Assembly (NCBI GenBank): GCA_040882225.1
Contig: JBBEBR010000013.1
Location: forward strand, 19,476 to 83,475
Length of the DNA stretch: 64,000 nucleotides
Source: Gracilimonas sp040882225
Lineage (GTDB): Bacteria; Bacteroidota; Rhodothermia; Balneolales; Balneolaceae
Reading direction: 5' to 3'
Below the pieces are notes generated by a model. It saw nothing but the letters and a program-made list of their open reading frames with translations, made no database searches and was not told where the DNA came from. Below, piece after piece: positions 52,323 through 59,927 of this stretch (position 1 is its first letter; each line of letters opens with the position of its first letter). The translations under genes and the position numbers were made by a program.

Positions 52323-53384
52323 TTAGGCTGTCTGAACTGAACTCGAAATCAATTCACTACACCATTTTTCAAGAGCGTCTATCCAAAGCTCATTATCATT
52401 TAAACATGGAATGAGGACTAAATCTTCGCCGCCGGCTTCCAGAAAGTCTTCTTTTCCCCGAATTCCAATTTCTTCCAAAGTTTCGATGCAATCCGCTACA
52501 AAAGCCGGGCAGGCTACCGCCACTTTCTTTTTGCCTTCTTCTTTTGCAAGGCGAATTATTTCTTTATCAGCTGCGGGCAAAAGCCATGGGTCAATCCCCA
52601 GTTTAGATTGAAAAGCTACACTATAACTGAAGGATTGCTTATCCAGATCTAAATATTTCGCAACATTCTGCGTGGTTTTATAATTATGGTGCCGATAACA
52701 ATAGGTATGTGCCGGTGAATTTACATTGCAGCAATCTTCACATTTCAGGCAATGGTCGCCGGTGATGTCCCTCTTTTTGATATGCCGCTCCGGTACACCA
52801 TGGTATGAAAAAAGGAGATGATCAATATCATCGGTCAAATATGGCTTAAAAGATTCGGAGAGTGCTTTCACGTAAAGCGGATCGTTGTAAAAGGGTTCTT
52901 TGATAATGGTTTTGATGTGCGGAAATTTTTGCAGCATCACCTCTTTCATCTTCTCGATCACTGTCTCACTGGTTGCCATGGCATATTGAGGATAGAGCGG
53001 AATCAGAAAGATATCTTCCAAACCGGGATTCTGTTCCAGCAAATCTTCCACTCCGGCTTCAATCGATGGATTTCCATATCTCATTCCAATTGAAATAGGC
53101 ACAGAATCACCAAGCCGGTCTTTCAGCTTTTCTGCAACCTGCTCCGTAATTACGATCAGAGGAGAGCCTTCATCCCACCAAATCAACTCATAAGCTTCGG
53201 CAGACTCTTTTGGGCGGAAAGGAAGTATGAAGCCTTCTACAATCATTTTCCGAATGGTTTCCGGGGCATCAATTACTCTTTTATCGGTAAGAAATTCCCT
53301 TAAATATACTTTAACGTCCTCAGGCTGATATGAATCTGGTGAACCCAGATTAACTAATAAAATACCGGTAGTTGATTTTTTCAT
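52323..53384 (-). CDS. hemH: Ferrochelatase with a cysteine cluster
   Basis: A 353-residue HemH inserting iron into protoporphyrin IX. His195 in LLFSYHGVPERH is the metal-binding His, and YPQYAMATSET and PAFVADCIETLEEI are family motifs with the conserved Glu. Cys212, 215, 218, 219 and 229 (HCLKCEDCCN ... YCY) form a cluster at mid-chain, where several bacterial ferrochelatases bind a [2Fe-2S] centre by a different cysteine set. No membrane tail is evident. It is the first gene of the leftward haem group, with a perfect palindrome 42 bp upstream. Confidence 0.95.
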   Translation of the reverse strand: MKKSTTGILLVNLGSPDSYQPEDVKVYLREFLTDKRVIDAPETIRKMIVEGFILPFRPKESAEAYELIWWDEGSPLIVITEQVAEKLKDRLGDSVPISIGMRYGNPSIEAGVEDLLEQNPGLEDIFLIPLYPQYAMATSETVIEKMKEVMLQKFPHIKTIIKEPFYNDPLYVKALSESFKPYLTDDIDHLLFSYHGVPERHIKKRDITGDHCLKCEDCCNVNSPAHTYCYRHHNYKTTQNVAKYLDLDKQSFSYSVAFQSKLGIDPWLLPAADKEIIRLAKEEGKKKVAVACPAFVADCIETLEEIGIRGKEDFLEAGGEDLVLIPCLNDNELWIDALEKWCSELISSSVQTA

Positions 53385-53425
53385 CCTTTTATTTGATCTC
53401 TGTTATATCTACAATCTGCTAAAAT

Positions 53426-53441
53426 TTCATATTAATATGAA
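53426..53441 (-). promoter_or_regulatory. Perfect 16-bp palindrome upstream of hemH
   Basis: TTCATATTAATATGAA, two 8-bp arms, lies 42-57 bp upstream of the hemH start codon, a position suitable for an operator. The corresponding place in the second repeat copy (53645-53660, TTCACATTTATTTGAA) keeps only the outer TTCA/TTGAA arms. The cognate regulator is unknown, and chance palindromes are common in AT-rich DNA. Confidence 0.35.
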
Positions 53442-53447
53442 GATTAT

Positions 53448-53588
53448 ATGAATTCAAATAAAATGCCCTTAGTTCACTCCTTATTAATTGTGCATGGGAT
53501 CTCACCTAGAAAAGGAGATAGAAAGGGATTCATCATACCGTATCGGAATATTTTCTATGCTTTAGAAAATTTTACTCTCAGAGGCTGA
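53448..53588 (+). pseudogene. Decayed start of a duplicate of the SDR-like gene
   Basis: A 46-codon frame beginning MNSNKMPLVHSLLIVHG, which resembles the start of the next gene (MNTKKTPSVLIIGCG) with a three-residue insertion, then loses similarity and stops at 53586-53588. It has no glycine-rich nucleotide motif. I read it as the 5' remnant of a tandem copy; it could be a spurious frame. Confidence 0.35.
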
Positions 53589-53666
53589 AATACTATAAAC
53601 AGTTCTTTTAATTGATCTGAGTTATATCTACAATCCAACGATTTTTCACATTTATTTGAAGCACAT

Positions 53667-54473
53667 ATGAATACAAAGAAAACACCTTCAGTTTTAATTA
53701 TTGGTTGCGGTTGGTTAGGGAAAAAACTGGGTGCTGAACTAATTTCGCAGAAGTATAAGGTGTTTGGAACCACTCGTTCATCATCAAATTTTTCTACTTT
53801 GAGTGGACTTGGCATAAATCCCGTTAAGCTTATTTTACCGGTCCCAAAAATTGATGAACTGCATCTGCCCGAAGCGGATACTATCATTATTTCGCTATCA
53901 CCGGGCCGCGAAAGAGAACAGTATCCGCCTAATATTAATCAGCTTGCCCAGCATTTTTCGGCAAAGAAGGCGCAAGTTATTATGTATAGCTCCACATCAG
54001 TGTATAATGATCTTGAAAATGAAGTCGACGAAAAAGATTCCACTCCCTATAAGGAAAGTCCAAACGCTTTACTTGCCGCTGAAGCTTCCCTTCTGGAGCA
54101 TTGCCCGGATGCTGTAATTTTACGCTTGTGTGGTTTGTATGGGGATGAAAGACATCCTGCTACACATATAGCAGGCCGCAAAAATATTTCTGATGGAGAC
54201 GCACCGGTCAATCTTGTTCATCGAGATGATGTGATTCAGATCACCCAAAAAGTAATTGAGGGTAAAGTTAAACACGAGATTTTGAATGTGTGCAGTACTT
54301 CACATCCCCCCAAAAAAGAAATTTATACAGACATCACTGAACGGATGGAGCTTAAAAAACCTCATTTTTTAGATGGCGGTGAAAACTCTAAAGTTGTTTC
54401 TTCGGAGAAAGCACTTAAAAAGCTGAAAGTAAAACTTCTGCATCCTGATCCAGCAGAATTTATGAAAAACTGA
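53667..54473 (+). CDS. NAD(P)-binding extended-SDR-like protein (YeeZ type)
   Basis: A 268-residue soluble protein with an N-terminal Rossmann motif VLIIGCGWLGKKLGAEL (residues 9-25). It has YSSTSVYND, where the SDR Tyr and Ser would lie, and LRLCGLYGDERHP, a phrase characteristic of YeeZ-like proteins. Substrate unknown. It is oriented away from the haem cluster. Its 5' end is duplicated upstream. The 160-bp region after it holds a long imperfect stem but no clear terminator. Confidence 0.8.
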   Translation: MNTKKTPSVLIIGCGWLGKKLGAELISQKYKVFGTTRSSSNFSTLSGLGINPVKLILPVPKIDELHLPEADTIIISLSPGREREQYPPNINQLAQHFSAKKAQVIMYSSTSVYNDLENEVDEKDSTPYKESPNALLAAEASLLEHCPDAVILRLCGLYGDERHPATHIAGRKNISDGDAPVNLVHRDDVIQITQKVIEGKVKHEILNVCSTSHPPKKEIYTDITERMELKKPHFLDGGENSKVVSSEKALKKLKVKLLHPDPAEFMKN

Positions 54474-54633
54474 AAGCCCAAGGAGAAATTTGGGGAAACG
54501 AATTGGAAGCATGTTAACTTTTCCATCATTCGGGCTTTATTAGATGAGAAATCCGAACTTTTCTCGGAATGATTTGCGATTAACAAGCGGCGAAAAACGA
54601 TTTGAGAAGTGGATGCACAACAGGAGATAATAC

Positions 54634-54999
54634 TCACTCCTCAAGCAGTTTTTCTTCCTCCAAAATCTCGAGTGTTTCGATTGCATGGCGAAGATGGGGA
54701 ATTACTATGCTGCCCCCAACAACCAGCGCTACATTCAGAGCGTCAATGATTTCTGCTTTTTTCGAACCTGATTTAGCGCATTGCTCCAGGTGGTAGTCGA
54801 TGCAATCGTTGCAACGTAAAACCGCGGAAGCAACCAAACCCAGCAACTCTTTGGTTTGTGTGGAAAGAGCGCCTTCACGATATGTATTAGAATCAAGGTT
54901 AAAGAAGCGCTTTATTCCAAGATGATCGAGATCCATAACTTTATCATTCATCACCGAACGCTTTTCACGGAATAACTGTAGGCGGCTTTTTTCTGGCAT
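54634..54999 (-). CDS. Carboxymuconolactone decarboxylase-family protein (AhpD-like)
   Basis: A 121-residue, all-helical protein with the AhpD-type motif Cys63-x-x-Cys66-x3-His70 (CNDCIDYH), the redox-active pair that reduces peroxiredoxins. Small size and the ALNVALVVGGSIVIPHLRHAIE helix are typical of the family. An antioxidant, peroxidase-partner role is the best guess; a true gamma-carboxymuconolactone decarboxylase is unlikely without aromatic-catabolism genes nearby. It faces the SDR-like gene convergently. Confidence 0.88.
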   Translation of the reverse strand: MPEKSRLQLFREKRSVMNDKVMDLDHLGIKRFFNLDSNTYREGALSTQTKELLGLVASAVLRCNDCIDYHLEQCAKSGSKKAEIIDALNVALVVGGSIVIPHLRHAIETLEILEEEKLLEE

Positions 55000-55148
55000 A
55001 GTAGAATTAATTATTCATTTCTGAAGAAATCCCAAACAATTTTAACAACAACTCAGCTAATAATGTGTTCGTGTATTTCTTATCATTGATGAACCAATTT
55101 ACACTTATAAATCATTTTGTGCTCTGCACATTATGATCTCAATTTAAG

Positions 55149-56636
55149 ATGATCTGGAAAAAAGAAGCTAAACATAAACTTGTTGTTATCGGGGACAGCC
55201 TTTCACAGGGATTTAACAACGGCGGTATTTATCGCACCGACATCAATTTCCCTTCTTTTCTTGCCCGATGTTTTGAGCCGGAACCTCAATTCGGGCAACC
55301 ACTTTTCACTGCACAAGCTGGCATCCCTTTAAACCTCGAAATTTTGGTTCGTGGATTATCCGAAGAATTTGGCAACCACATTGACTGGAAAGAATACCTG
55401 CCCGCGGCTTCACATGTTTTCAGCACCCTGCGCCGGGTTAAGAGGTATTGGGAAGGCGGTTTGAAAAATCTTTCTGTGAATCGGGAAATGCCTTACCATA
55501 ATCAATCGGTTTGGGGATTTGCCATAAACGATTCCTGGATTGTAAATGAAGAAAACAGCCTTCGGCATATTGAAAATAACAGGGAGCGATTTACTGTTTT
55601 TGATATGCTGCCCGAGCACGCGAAATTTACAACCGCGCGACTGGTTTTAAATCCCGACTTGAAAAAATATCCTCAGAATAGTCAGTTTGATAATGTACAG
55701 GTATTGCAGGATGAAGGTGGAATTGAGAATCTTATTGTTTGCCTTGGGCACAATAACATCATGGGTGCGGCAACCGATCTCAGAATCGTTTGGTCTGAAA
55801 AATCCGATCTCGAAGCGTATCCTTCCGATCGTAAACACACTGTTTATCGCCCGGAGCATTTTGAGCTGGAATATCGGAAGATGGCTGAAAAAATTTCAAA
55901 AATTGGCTCCAAGCGAGTCTTCGTTCCCACTATTCCTTATGTGACCATTCCACCGGTTTGCAGGGGAGTGAATTCAGACCTTTCCAGTAAGCGTCTTGGC
56001 TACTTTGATTATTACACCCGTTTTTGGATTTGGGATGAGGAATTTGATCCACAACGCCACCCTCACCTTACAAAAGATGAAGCCATTCACCTCGATTTAA
56101 CAATAGATGATTTTAACAGCATCATTAAAAAAGTTGCCAAAGAATACGGATGGGTAGTAGTTCCAATGGCGAAAAACGTGGCCGCAATGGCACGAAGGCG
56201 ATTAGGTGGTGAAATAGTGAAAGGTTTTCCTCCGGGCTTAGCCAAAGCTCTTCAAAATTATCCAGGTACTTCACATTTAGTATCCCCTGAAGGAGATGTG
56301 AAATTAACCACCGATTATATTCGTCTTAATGATGCCGGCAAACTCTACAAAGGCGGAATTTTTAGTTTGGATGGATTACATCCAACCACCATCGCTTATG
56401 GATTGATGGCAAATGTATACTTCCAGACCATGCGGCAAGCCGGCGTAAACTTTGAGAAGCCGATAAACTGGGATTTGGTAGTGGCAGAAGATTCCCTTGT
56501 TACAAATCCACCATTGATGCTTAGGGAACTCCGGTTTGTTCTGCGTTATCTGGCGATGGGAAATCAGGAACGGTTTTTTAGTCTCGGGAAAAATATCTTA
56601 GCCCAAGCAATAAACCTGCTCTCGCCGAGGAATTAA
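55149..56636 (+). CDS. Cytoplasmic SGNH/GDSL-like hydrolase, large variant
   Basis: A 495-residue protein with the SGNH blocks: GDSLSQG (residues 15-21, Ser17 nucleophile), GHNN (200-203, block III with Asn) and DGLHPT (408-413, Asp/His dyad). It has no signal peptide. About 200 residues between blocks III and V, and a helical C-terminal 70 residues, make it much larger than a typical GDSL esterase. Substrate unknown; lipid or acyl ester hydrolysis is a guess. A barrel protein gene follows 17 bp later. Confidence 0.72.
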   Translation: MIWKKEAKHKLVVIGDSLSQGFNNGGIYRTDINFPSFLARCFEPEPQFGQPLFTAQAGIPLNLEILVRGLSEEFGNHIDWKEYLPAASHVFSTLRRVKRYWEGGLKNLSVNREMPYHNQSVWGFAINDSWIVNEENSLRHIENNRERFTVFDMLPEHAKFTTARLVLNPDLKKYPQNSQFDNVQVLQDEGGIENLIVCLGHNNIMGAATDLRIVWSEKSDLEAYPSDRKHTVYRPEHFELEYRKMAEKISKIGSKRVFVPTIPYVTIPPVCRGVNSDLSSKRLGYFDYYTRFWIWDEEFDPQRHPHLTKDEAIHLDLTIDDFNSIIKKVAKEYGWVVVPMAKNVAAMARRRLGGEIVKGFPPGLAKALQNYPGTSHLVSPEGDVKLTTDYIRLNDAGKLYKGGIFSLDGLHPTTIAYGLMANVYFQTMRQAGVNFEKPINWDLVVAEDSLVTNPPLMLRELRFVLRYLAMGNQERFFSLGKNILAQAINLLSPRN

Positions 56637-56653
56637 TTTAACTGAAATCTTTT

Positions 56654-57283
56654 ATGCGAATATTATTACTCACTTTTCTATTCCTTCTGCCGCTAACTGT
56701 ATGTTCTCAACAGAGATTTTTATCAGGTGAGTCGACTTTTATAGCTGGTTCCGCTTCAGTTGTTAGTGGAAATAACACTATCTCTCAAGGAGTATCTGTG
56801 ATAATTGGTTTTAAAAATGGAATTGACTTACAGATTCAGTTAGCAAAACTTAAATCTGATGATGATATTTCTGCAAAAGGCACCGGAGTCGGGATTACTT
56901 CAAATTATTCACCGTACAGGGAAGCAAGTGGTGATCCTTTCAATCTTTCCTTTGGATTCTTGTTTACCTACAGTGATCTTTATATTGAATCAAAAAGTGC
57001 AGGAATTAATTTAACGATTTCTAAAAAACTTAATTCAACTGAATCTGCATTTGAAAAAGTTCTACCTGCTATTAACCTGAGCTATATTCCTTTTTCTCAG
57101 ACCAAAACATCTTTTAGATATGGCACTTATTCATTAGATAGTTTTATGCTCGTACAAGCGGGTTTGGGTTTTACGTTAAATCTCTTTTCAAATAATTTGC
57201 TCATATTTGAGCCTGCATTAAGTATGAATTTAAATGATCAGAATCTGTTTGCGGGAATTTCAGTAGCTTATCTCATTAACTAG
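56654..57283 (+). CDS. Outer-membrane beta-barrel protein of unknown function
   Basis: A 209-residue exported protein. Residues 1-18 (MRILLLTFLFLLPLTVCS) form a signal peptide. The remainder is alternating beta strands with glycine and aromatic residues (DPFNLSFGFLFTYSDLYIES, LDSFMLVQAGLGFTLNLFSNNLLIFEPALSMNL), the pattern of a small barrel. I do not recognise the family. It follows the SGNH-like gene closely and may be its co-transcribed partner. Confidence 0.6.
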   Translation: MRILLLTFLFLLPLTVCSQQRFLSGESTFIAGSASVVSGNNTISQGVSVIIGFKNGIDLQIQLAKLKSDDDISAKGTGVGITSNYSPYREASGDPFNLSFGFLFTYSDLYIESKSAGINLTISKKLNSTESAFEKVLPAINLSYIPFSQTKTSFRYGTYSLDSFMLVQAGLGFTLNLFSNNLLIFEPALSMNLNDQNLFAGISVAYLIN

Positions 57284-57347
57284 TTTTCAGTTTTTCTCTT
57301 TAGGATTTATAAACTTCAGCCGGCAACCCATCAAACCTTTTTCAAAG

Positions 57348-57484
57348 TTAGAATTAGATTCTGACTAATTGCTCCTCAGCAACTTTGGAAAAGTTATCCG
57401 TCCCACCTTACTAATTTTATTTAGAATTATTCTATATAAGCTTTGACTGAAAGTAAAACAGTGCGTAAATTAGAATCGATCTAA
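57348..57484 (+). promoter_or_regulatory. Three TTAGAAT-type inverted repeats upstream of the DUF4856 locus
   Basis: TTAGAAT/ATTCT pairs occur at 57348-57364 (AGAAT-TAG-ATTCT), 57422-57434 (TAGAAT-T-ATTCTA, a perfect 6-1-6 palindrome) and 57470-57484 (TTAGA-ATCGA-TCTAA). The middle one, TTAGAATTATTCTAT, is close to the 7-1-7 layout of Fur/PerR-superfamily boxes. It precedes a promoter-like AAGCTTTG at 57438-57445. The genes downstream look like metal uptake, so metal-dependent repression is plausible. Motif reading only. Confidence 0.48.
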
Positions 57485-57507
57485 ATAAAAACCATTCAAA
57501 TTTTACA

Positions 57508-58740
57508 ATGAAATCTTACATACTACCAGTTCTACTTATACTTCTCTCTACCTCACTAATTTCTTGTTCAACCAATTCTAATGATGAGCCCGACATAGAT
57601 GAACCTGCAACGTATAATTTTACCAGAAATGGGGAAAGTACAGTTTCATTCACCGGCCAAACAACCCGAATTCTAATGGCACAGGAGTTATTTTCTGCCA
57701 TGAGCGATTTTGATAACTCTACCGAAGAGCTACTTCTTGAAATGTACCGAAATCAAACAGCAGAAGGTGGTGATGCAGATCCATATTCTAACTCAGATTT
57801 AAATTCCGAAACCAAAAGCGTAAAAAGTAAAGTAGCAGCTTCCCGCGATTATTTTTCCTCTAACGCTTCTCTGAGTGCAGAATTAAAAAATAATTTTGAA
57901 ACTTGGCTCAGCGCTCAGGTTAACGAAGTTTTTGTAAATGAAAATGAACTTGCCGAACCCGGTAAGGCCGGCCAAATTGCAAGCGGGTCAAGCACCAGAT
58001 ATATAAGTGCAGAGGGGCTTGAGTACAACCAAATGGTTGCTAAAAGTCTTATGGGAGCTTTATTAGCTGATCAAATGCTGAATAATTATTTGGGAACTTC
58101 CGTACTTGATGAAGGAACAAATCGCCAGGATAATGATGCAGAAAATACTGCCGGAGCATCCAACTACACGAATATGGAACACAAGTGGGATGAAGCTTAC
58201 GGTTACATATATGGCAATTCCGCCGATCCTCAAAATCCTAATGCCACTTTAGGCAGCGATGACATCTTTTTGAATAAATATACAGCACAAGTTTCTGAAG
58301 ATGCTGATTTCGCAACTCTTGCCGAAGACATTTTCAAGGCCTTTAAGCGTGGACGTGCTGCTATTGTTGCAGGTGCTTATGACGTGCGTGATGAACAAGC
58401 CGACATCATCAGAAAAAATATTTCAACTGTACTGGCTGTTCGTGCAATTTATTATATGCAAGCAGGAAAGGCTGCTTTAAGCGAATCTTCACCGGCTTAT
58501 GGTTCGGCTTTTCATTCTCTTTCTGAAGGATTTGGATTTGTTTACAGCCTTCAGTTTACAAGAGTGCCGGGAACAGATCAGCCTTACTTAACTCATCAAG
58601 AAGTTGAAGGTTTATTGGATGATCTATTAGGTGACGGGCCAAACGGCTTGTGGGACCTCACACCGCAAACATTGGATGAAATTTCTGAAACCATCGCTTC
58701 CCGTTTTGACTTCACCGTTGAGCAAGCGGCTTCAAATTAA
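57508..58740 (+). CDS. DUF4856 lipoprotein
   Basis: A 410-residue exported lipoprotein. The signal peptide ends in the lipobox LISC with Cys20 as the lipidated residue. The mature protein is helical and acidic, rich in Asp, Glu and Asn (for example LLEMYRNQTAEGGDADPYS and DNDAENTAGASNYTNMEHKWDEAYGYIYG). DUF4856 has no assigned function but recurs beside imelysin-type proteins in Bacteroidota. It is the first gene of this locus, with paired inverted repeats upstream and an intrinsic terminator directly downstream. Confidence 0.85.
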   Translation: MKSYILPVLLILLSTSLISCSTNSNDEPDIDEPATYNFTRNGESTVSFTGQTTRILMAQELFSAMSDFDNSTEELLLEMYRNQTAEGGDADPYSNSDLNSETKSVKSKVAASRDYFSSNASLSAELKNNFETWLSAQVNEVFVNENELAEPGKAGQIASGSSTRYISAEGLEYNQMVAKSLMGALLADQMLNNYLGTSVLDEGTNRQDNDAENTAGASNYTNMEHKWDEAYGYIYGNSADPQNPNATLGSDDIFLNKYTAQVSEDADFATLAEDIFKAFKRGRAAIVAGAYDVRDEQADIIRKNISTVLAVRAIYYMQAGKAALSESSPAYGSAFHSLSEGFGFVYSLQFTRVPGTDQPYLTHQEVEGLLDDLLGDGPNGLWDLTPQTLDEISETIASRFDFTVEQAASN

Positions 58741-58751
58741 AAGGATTAATT

Positions 58752-58785
58752 GCCGGCCATCATTCTGATAGCCGGCTTTTTTATT
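58752..58785 (+). terminator. Intrinsic terminator between the DUF4856 and imelysin genes
   Basis: Stem GCCGGC (58752-58757) with GCCGGC (58771-58776), a C-A mismatch, then ATCA/TGAT (58759-58762 / 58766-58769) and a TTC loop, followed by a T-rich tract from 58777. Lying 18 bp before the next start codon, it would make the DUF4856 transcript more abundant than the rest of the operon. Confidence 0.75.
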
Positions 58786-58802
58786 TTCTCAATCCGGTAT
58801 TT

Positions 58803-59915
58803 ATGAAAAAAATAGTAACACTTATTCTACTTTCTACGGTTGTTTTTTATGCCTGCAAAAATGACGGACCTTCAGGCCCGGATGTTTCAGATTTCGACCG
58901 GCAAGCCATTCTTGAAAATTGGGCAGATGAAATAATCATCCCGGCATTCACTTCTTTTGAGAAACAAACTTCTCGTCTTGATTCCGCAGGAGTGGCTTTC
59001 ACCACTGAACCCACTATGGAAAATCTGAAAGAACTTCGAAGCGAATGGGAAGATGCATATATCTCCTTTCAGCATGTTTCCATGTTTGAAATGGGTAGAG
59101 CAATGGAGCTGCGATATCGCGATAACCTGAACATCTACCCTACCGATACAGCAGAAATTCAACAGAATATTGAGGAAGATTCTTACAACCTGGAATTGCC
59201 GTCCCTCAATAACAGCCAAGGTTTTCCCGCACTCGATTACCTCCTATTTGGACTCGCTGAAAGCGATTCTGATATTCTTGCTCACTATACATCAAATACC
59301 AACGCGGAAAACTATCGAAATTACCTTGGTGATTTAACCTCCCGAATAGATGAATTAACCTCACAGGTTTTGAATGACTGGACTGAAAACTATCGGGATG
59401 AATTTGTTCAAAATTCCGCTAATAGTTCCAATTCTTCGGTAGATATGATGGTTAACGATTACATCTACTATTACGAGAAAAACCTGAGGGCGGGTAAAGT
59501 TGGAATTCCAGCCGGTGTGTTTTCAGGAACACCACTGAGTACTCATGTGGAAGCTTATTACCATGGAAATTTGTCGAAAACACTTTTAAAGGAAGCTATC
59601 GATGCATCTCAAAATTTCTTTCAGGGGAATCATTTTAACTCAACCGGAAAGGGAGAAAGCCTTGAATCATACCTTGATTTTCTAAATACAATGAAGCAAG
59701 GGGCAGATTTGAGCGAACTTATCAATAATCAGTTTCTATTGGCGAAATCTGAGGCTGAAAATCTTGACGAGAATTTTTCTATGCAAGTGGAATTGGACAA
59801 CAGCAAAATGCTCGAAACCTATGACAAACTTCAAAAGAATGTTGTTTTGTTGAAGGTTGATATGCTTCAAGCTTTAAATATAAATGTAGATTATGTGGAT
59901 GCGGACGGTGATTAA
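58803..59915 (+). CDS. Imelysin (M75)-family lipoprotein
   Basis: A 370-residue lipoprotein with lipobox VFYAC (Cys18). The all-helical imelysin fold is recognisable by RSEWEDAYISFQHVSMFEMG and GFPALDYLLFG. The latter stands where canonical members have the GxHxxE motif, so the proposed metal/peptidase residues are changed here; this variant is common in Bacteroidota. Imelysins are thought to bind iron or other metal ligands at the cell surface rather than act as proteases (EfeO is a relative). It lies between a DUF4856 protein and an HTTM carboxylase-like protein. Confidence 0.9.
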   Translation: MKKIVTLILLSTVVFYACKNDGPSGPDVSDFDRQAILENWADEIIIPAFTSFEKQTSRLDSAGVAFTTEPTMENLKELRSEWEDAYISFQHVSMFEMGRAMELRYRDNLNIYPTDTAEIQQNIEEDSYNLELPSLNNSQGFPALDYLLFGLAESDSDILAHYTSNTNAENYRNYLGDLTSRIDELTSQVLNDWTENYRDEFVQNSANSSNSSVDMMVNDYIYYYEKNLRAGKVGIPAGVFSGTPLSTHVEAYYHGNLSKTLLKEAIDASQNFFQGNHFNSTGKGESLESYLDFLNTMKQGADLSELINNQFLLAKSEAENLDENFSMQVELDNSKMLETYDKLQKNVVLLKVDMLQALNINVDYVDADGD

Positions 59916-59927
59916 GGAGATTAAAAG

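Larger units (their letters stand above)
53386..53693 (+). repeat. Degenerate direct repeat of an ~88-bp gene start
   Basis: Copy 1 (53386-53474) and copy 2 (53605-53693) align over their full length with short differences. They share GTTATATCTACAATC exactly (53402-53416 and 53621-53635), an ATG at the same place (53448 and 53667), and a similar reading frame afterwards. Copy 2 carries the start of the SDR-like gene. Copy 1 sits in the hemH upstream region. This suggests tandem duplication of a gene or its promoter region, followed by decay of the first copy. Confidence 0.6.

Noticed and set aside
54472..54540. Terminator after the SDR-like gene (AAAGCCC with GGGCTTT)
   Set aside because: The arms are only 7 bp and separated by about 47 nt with an imperfect inner stem; no proper T tract. 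Not strong enough to list.
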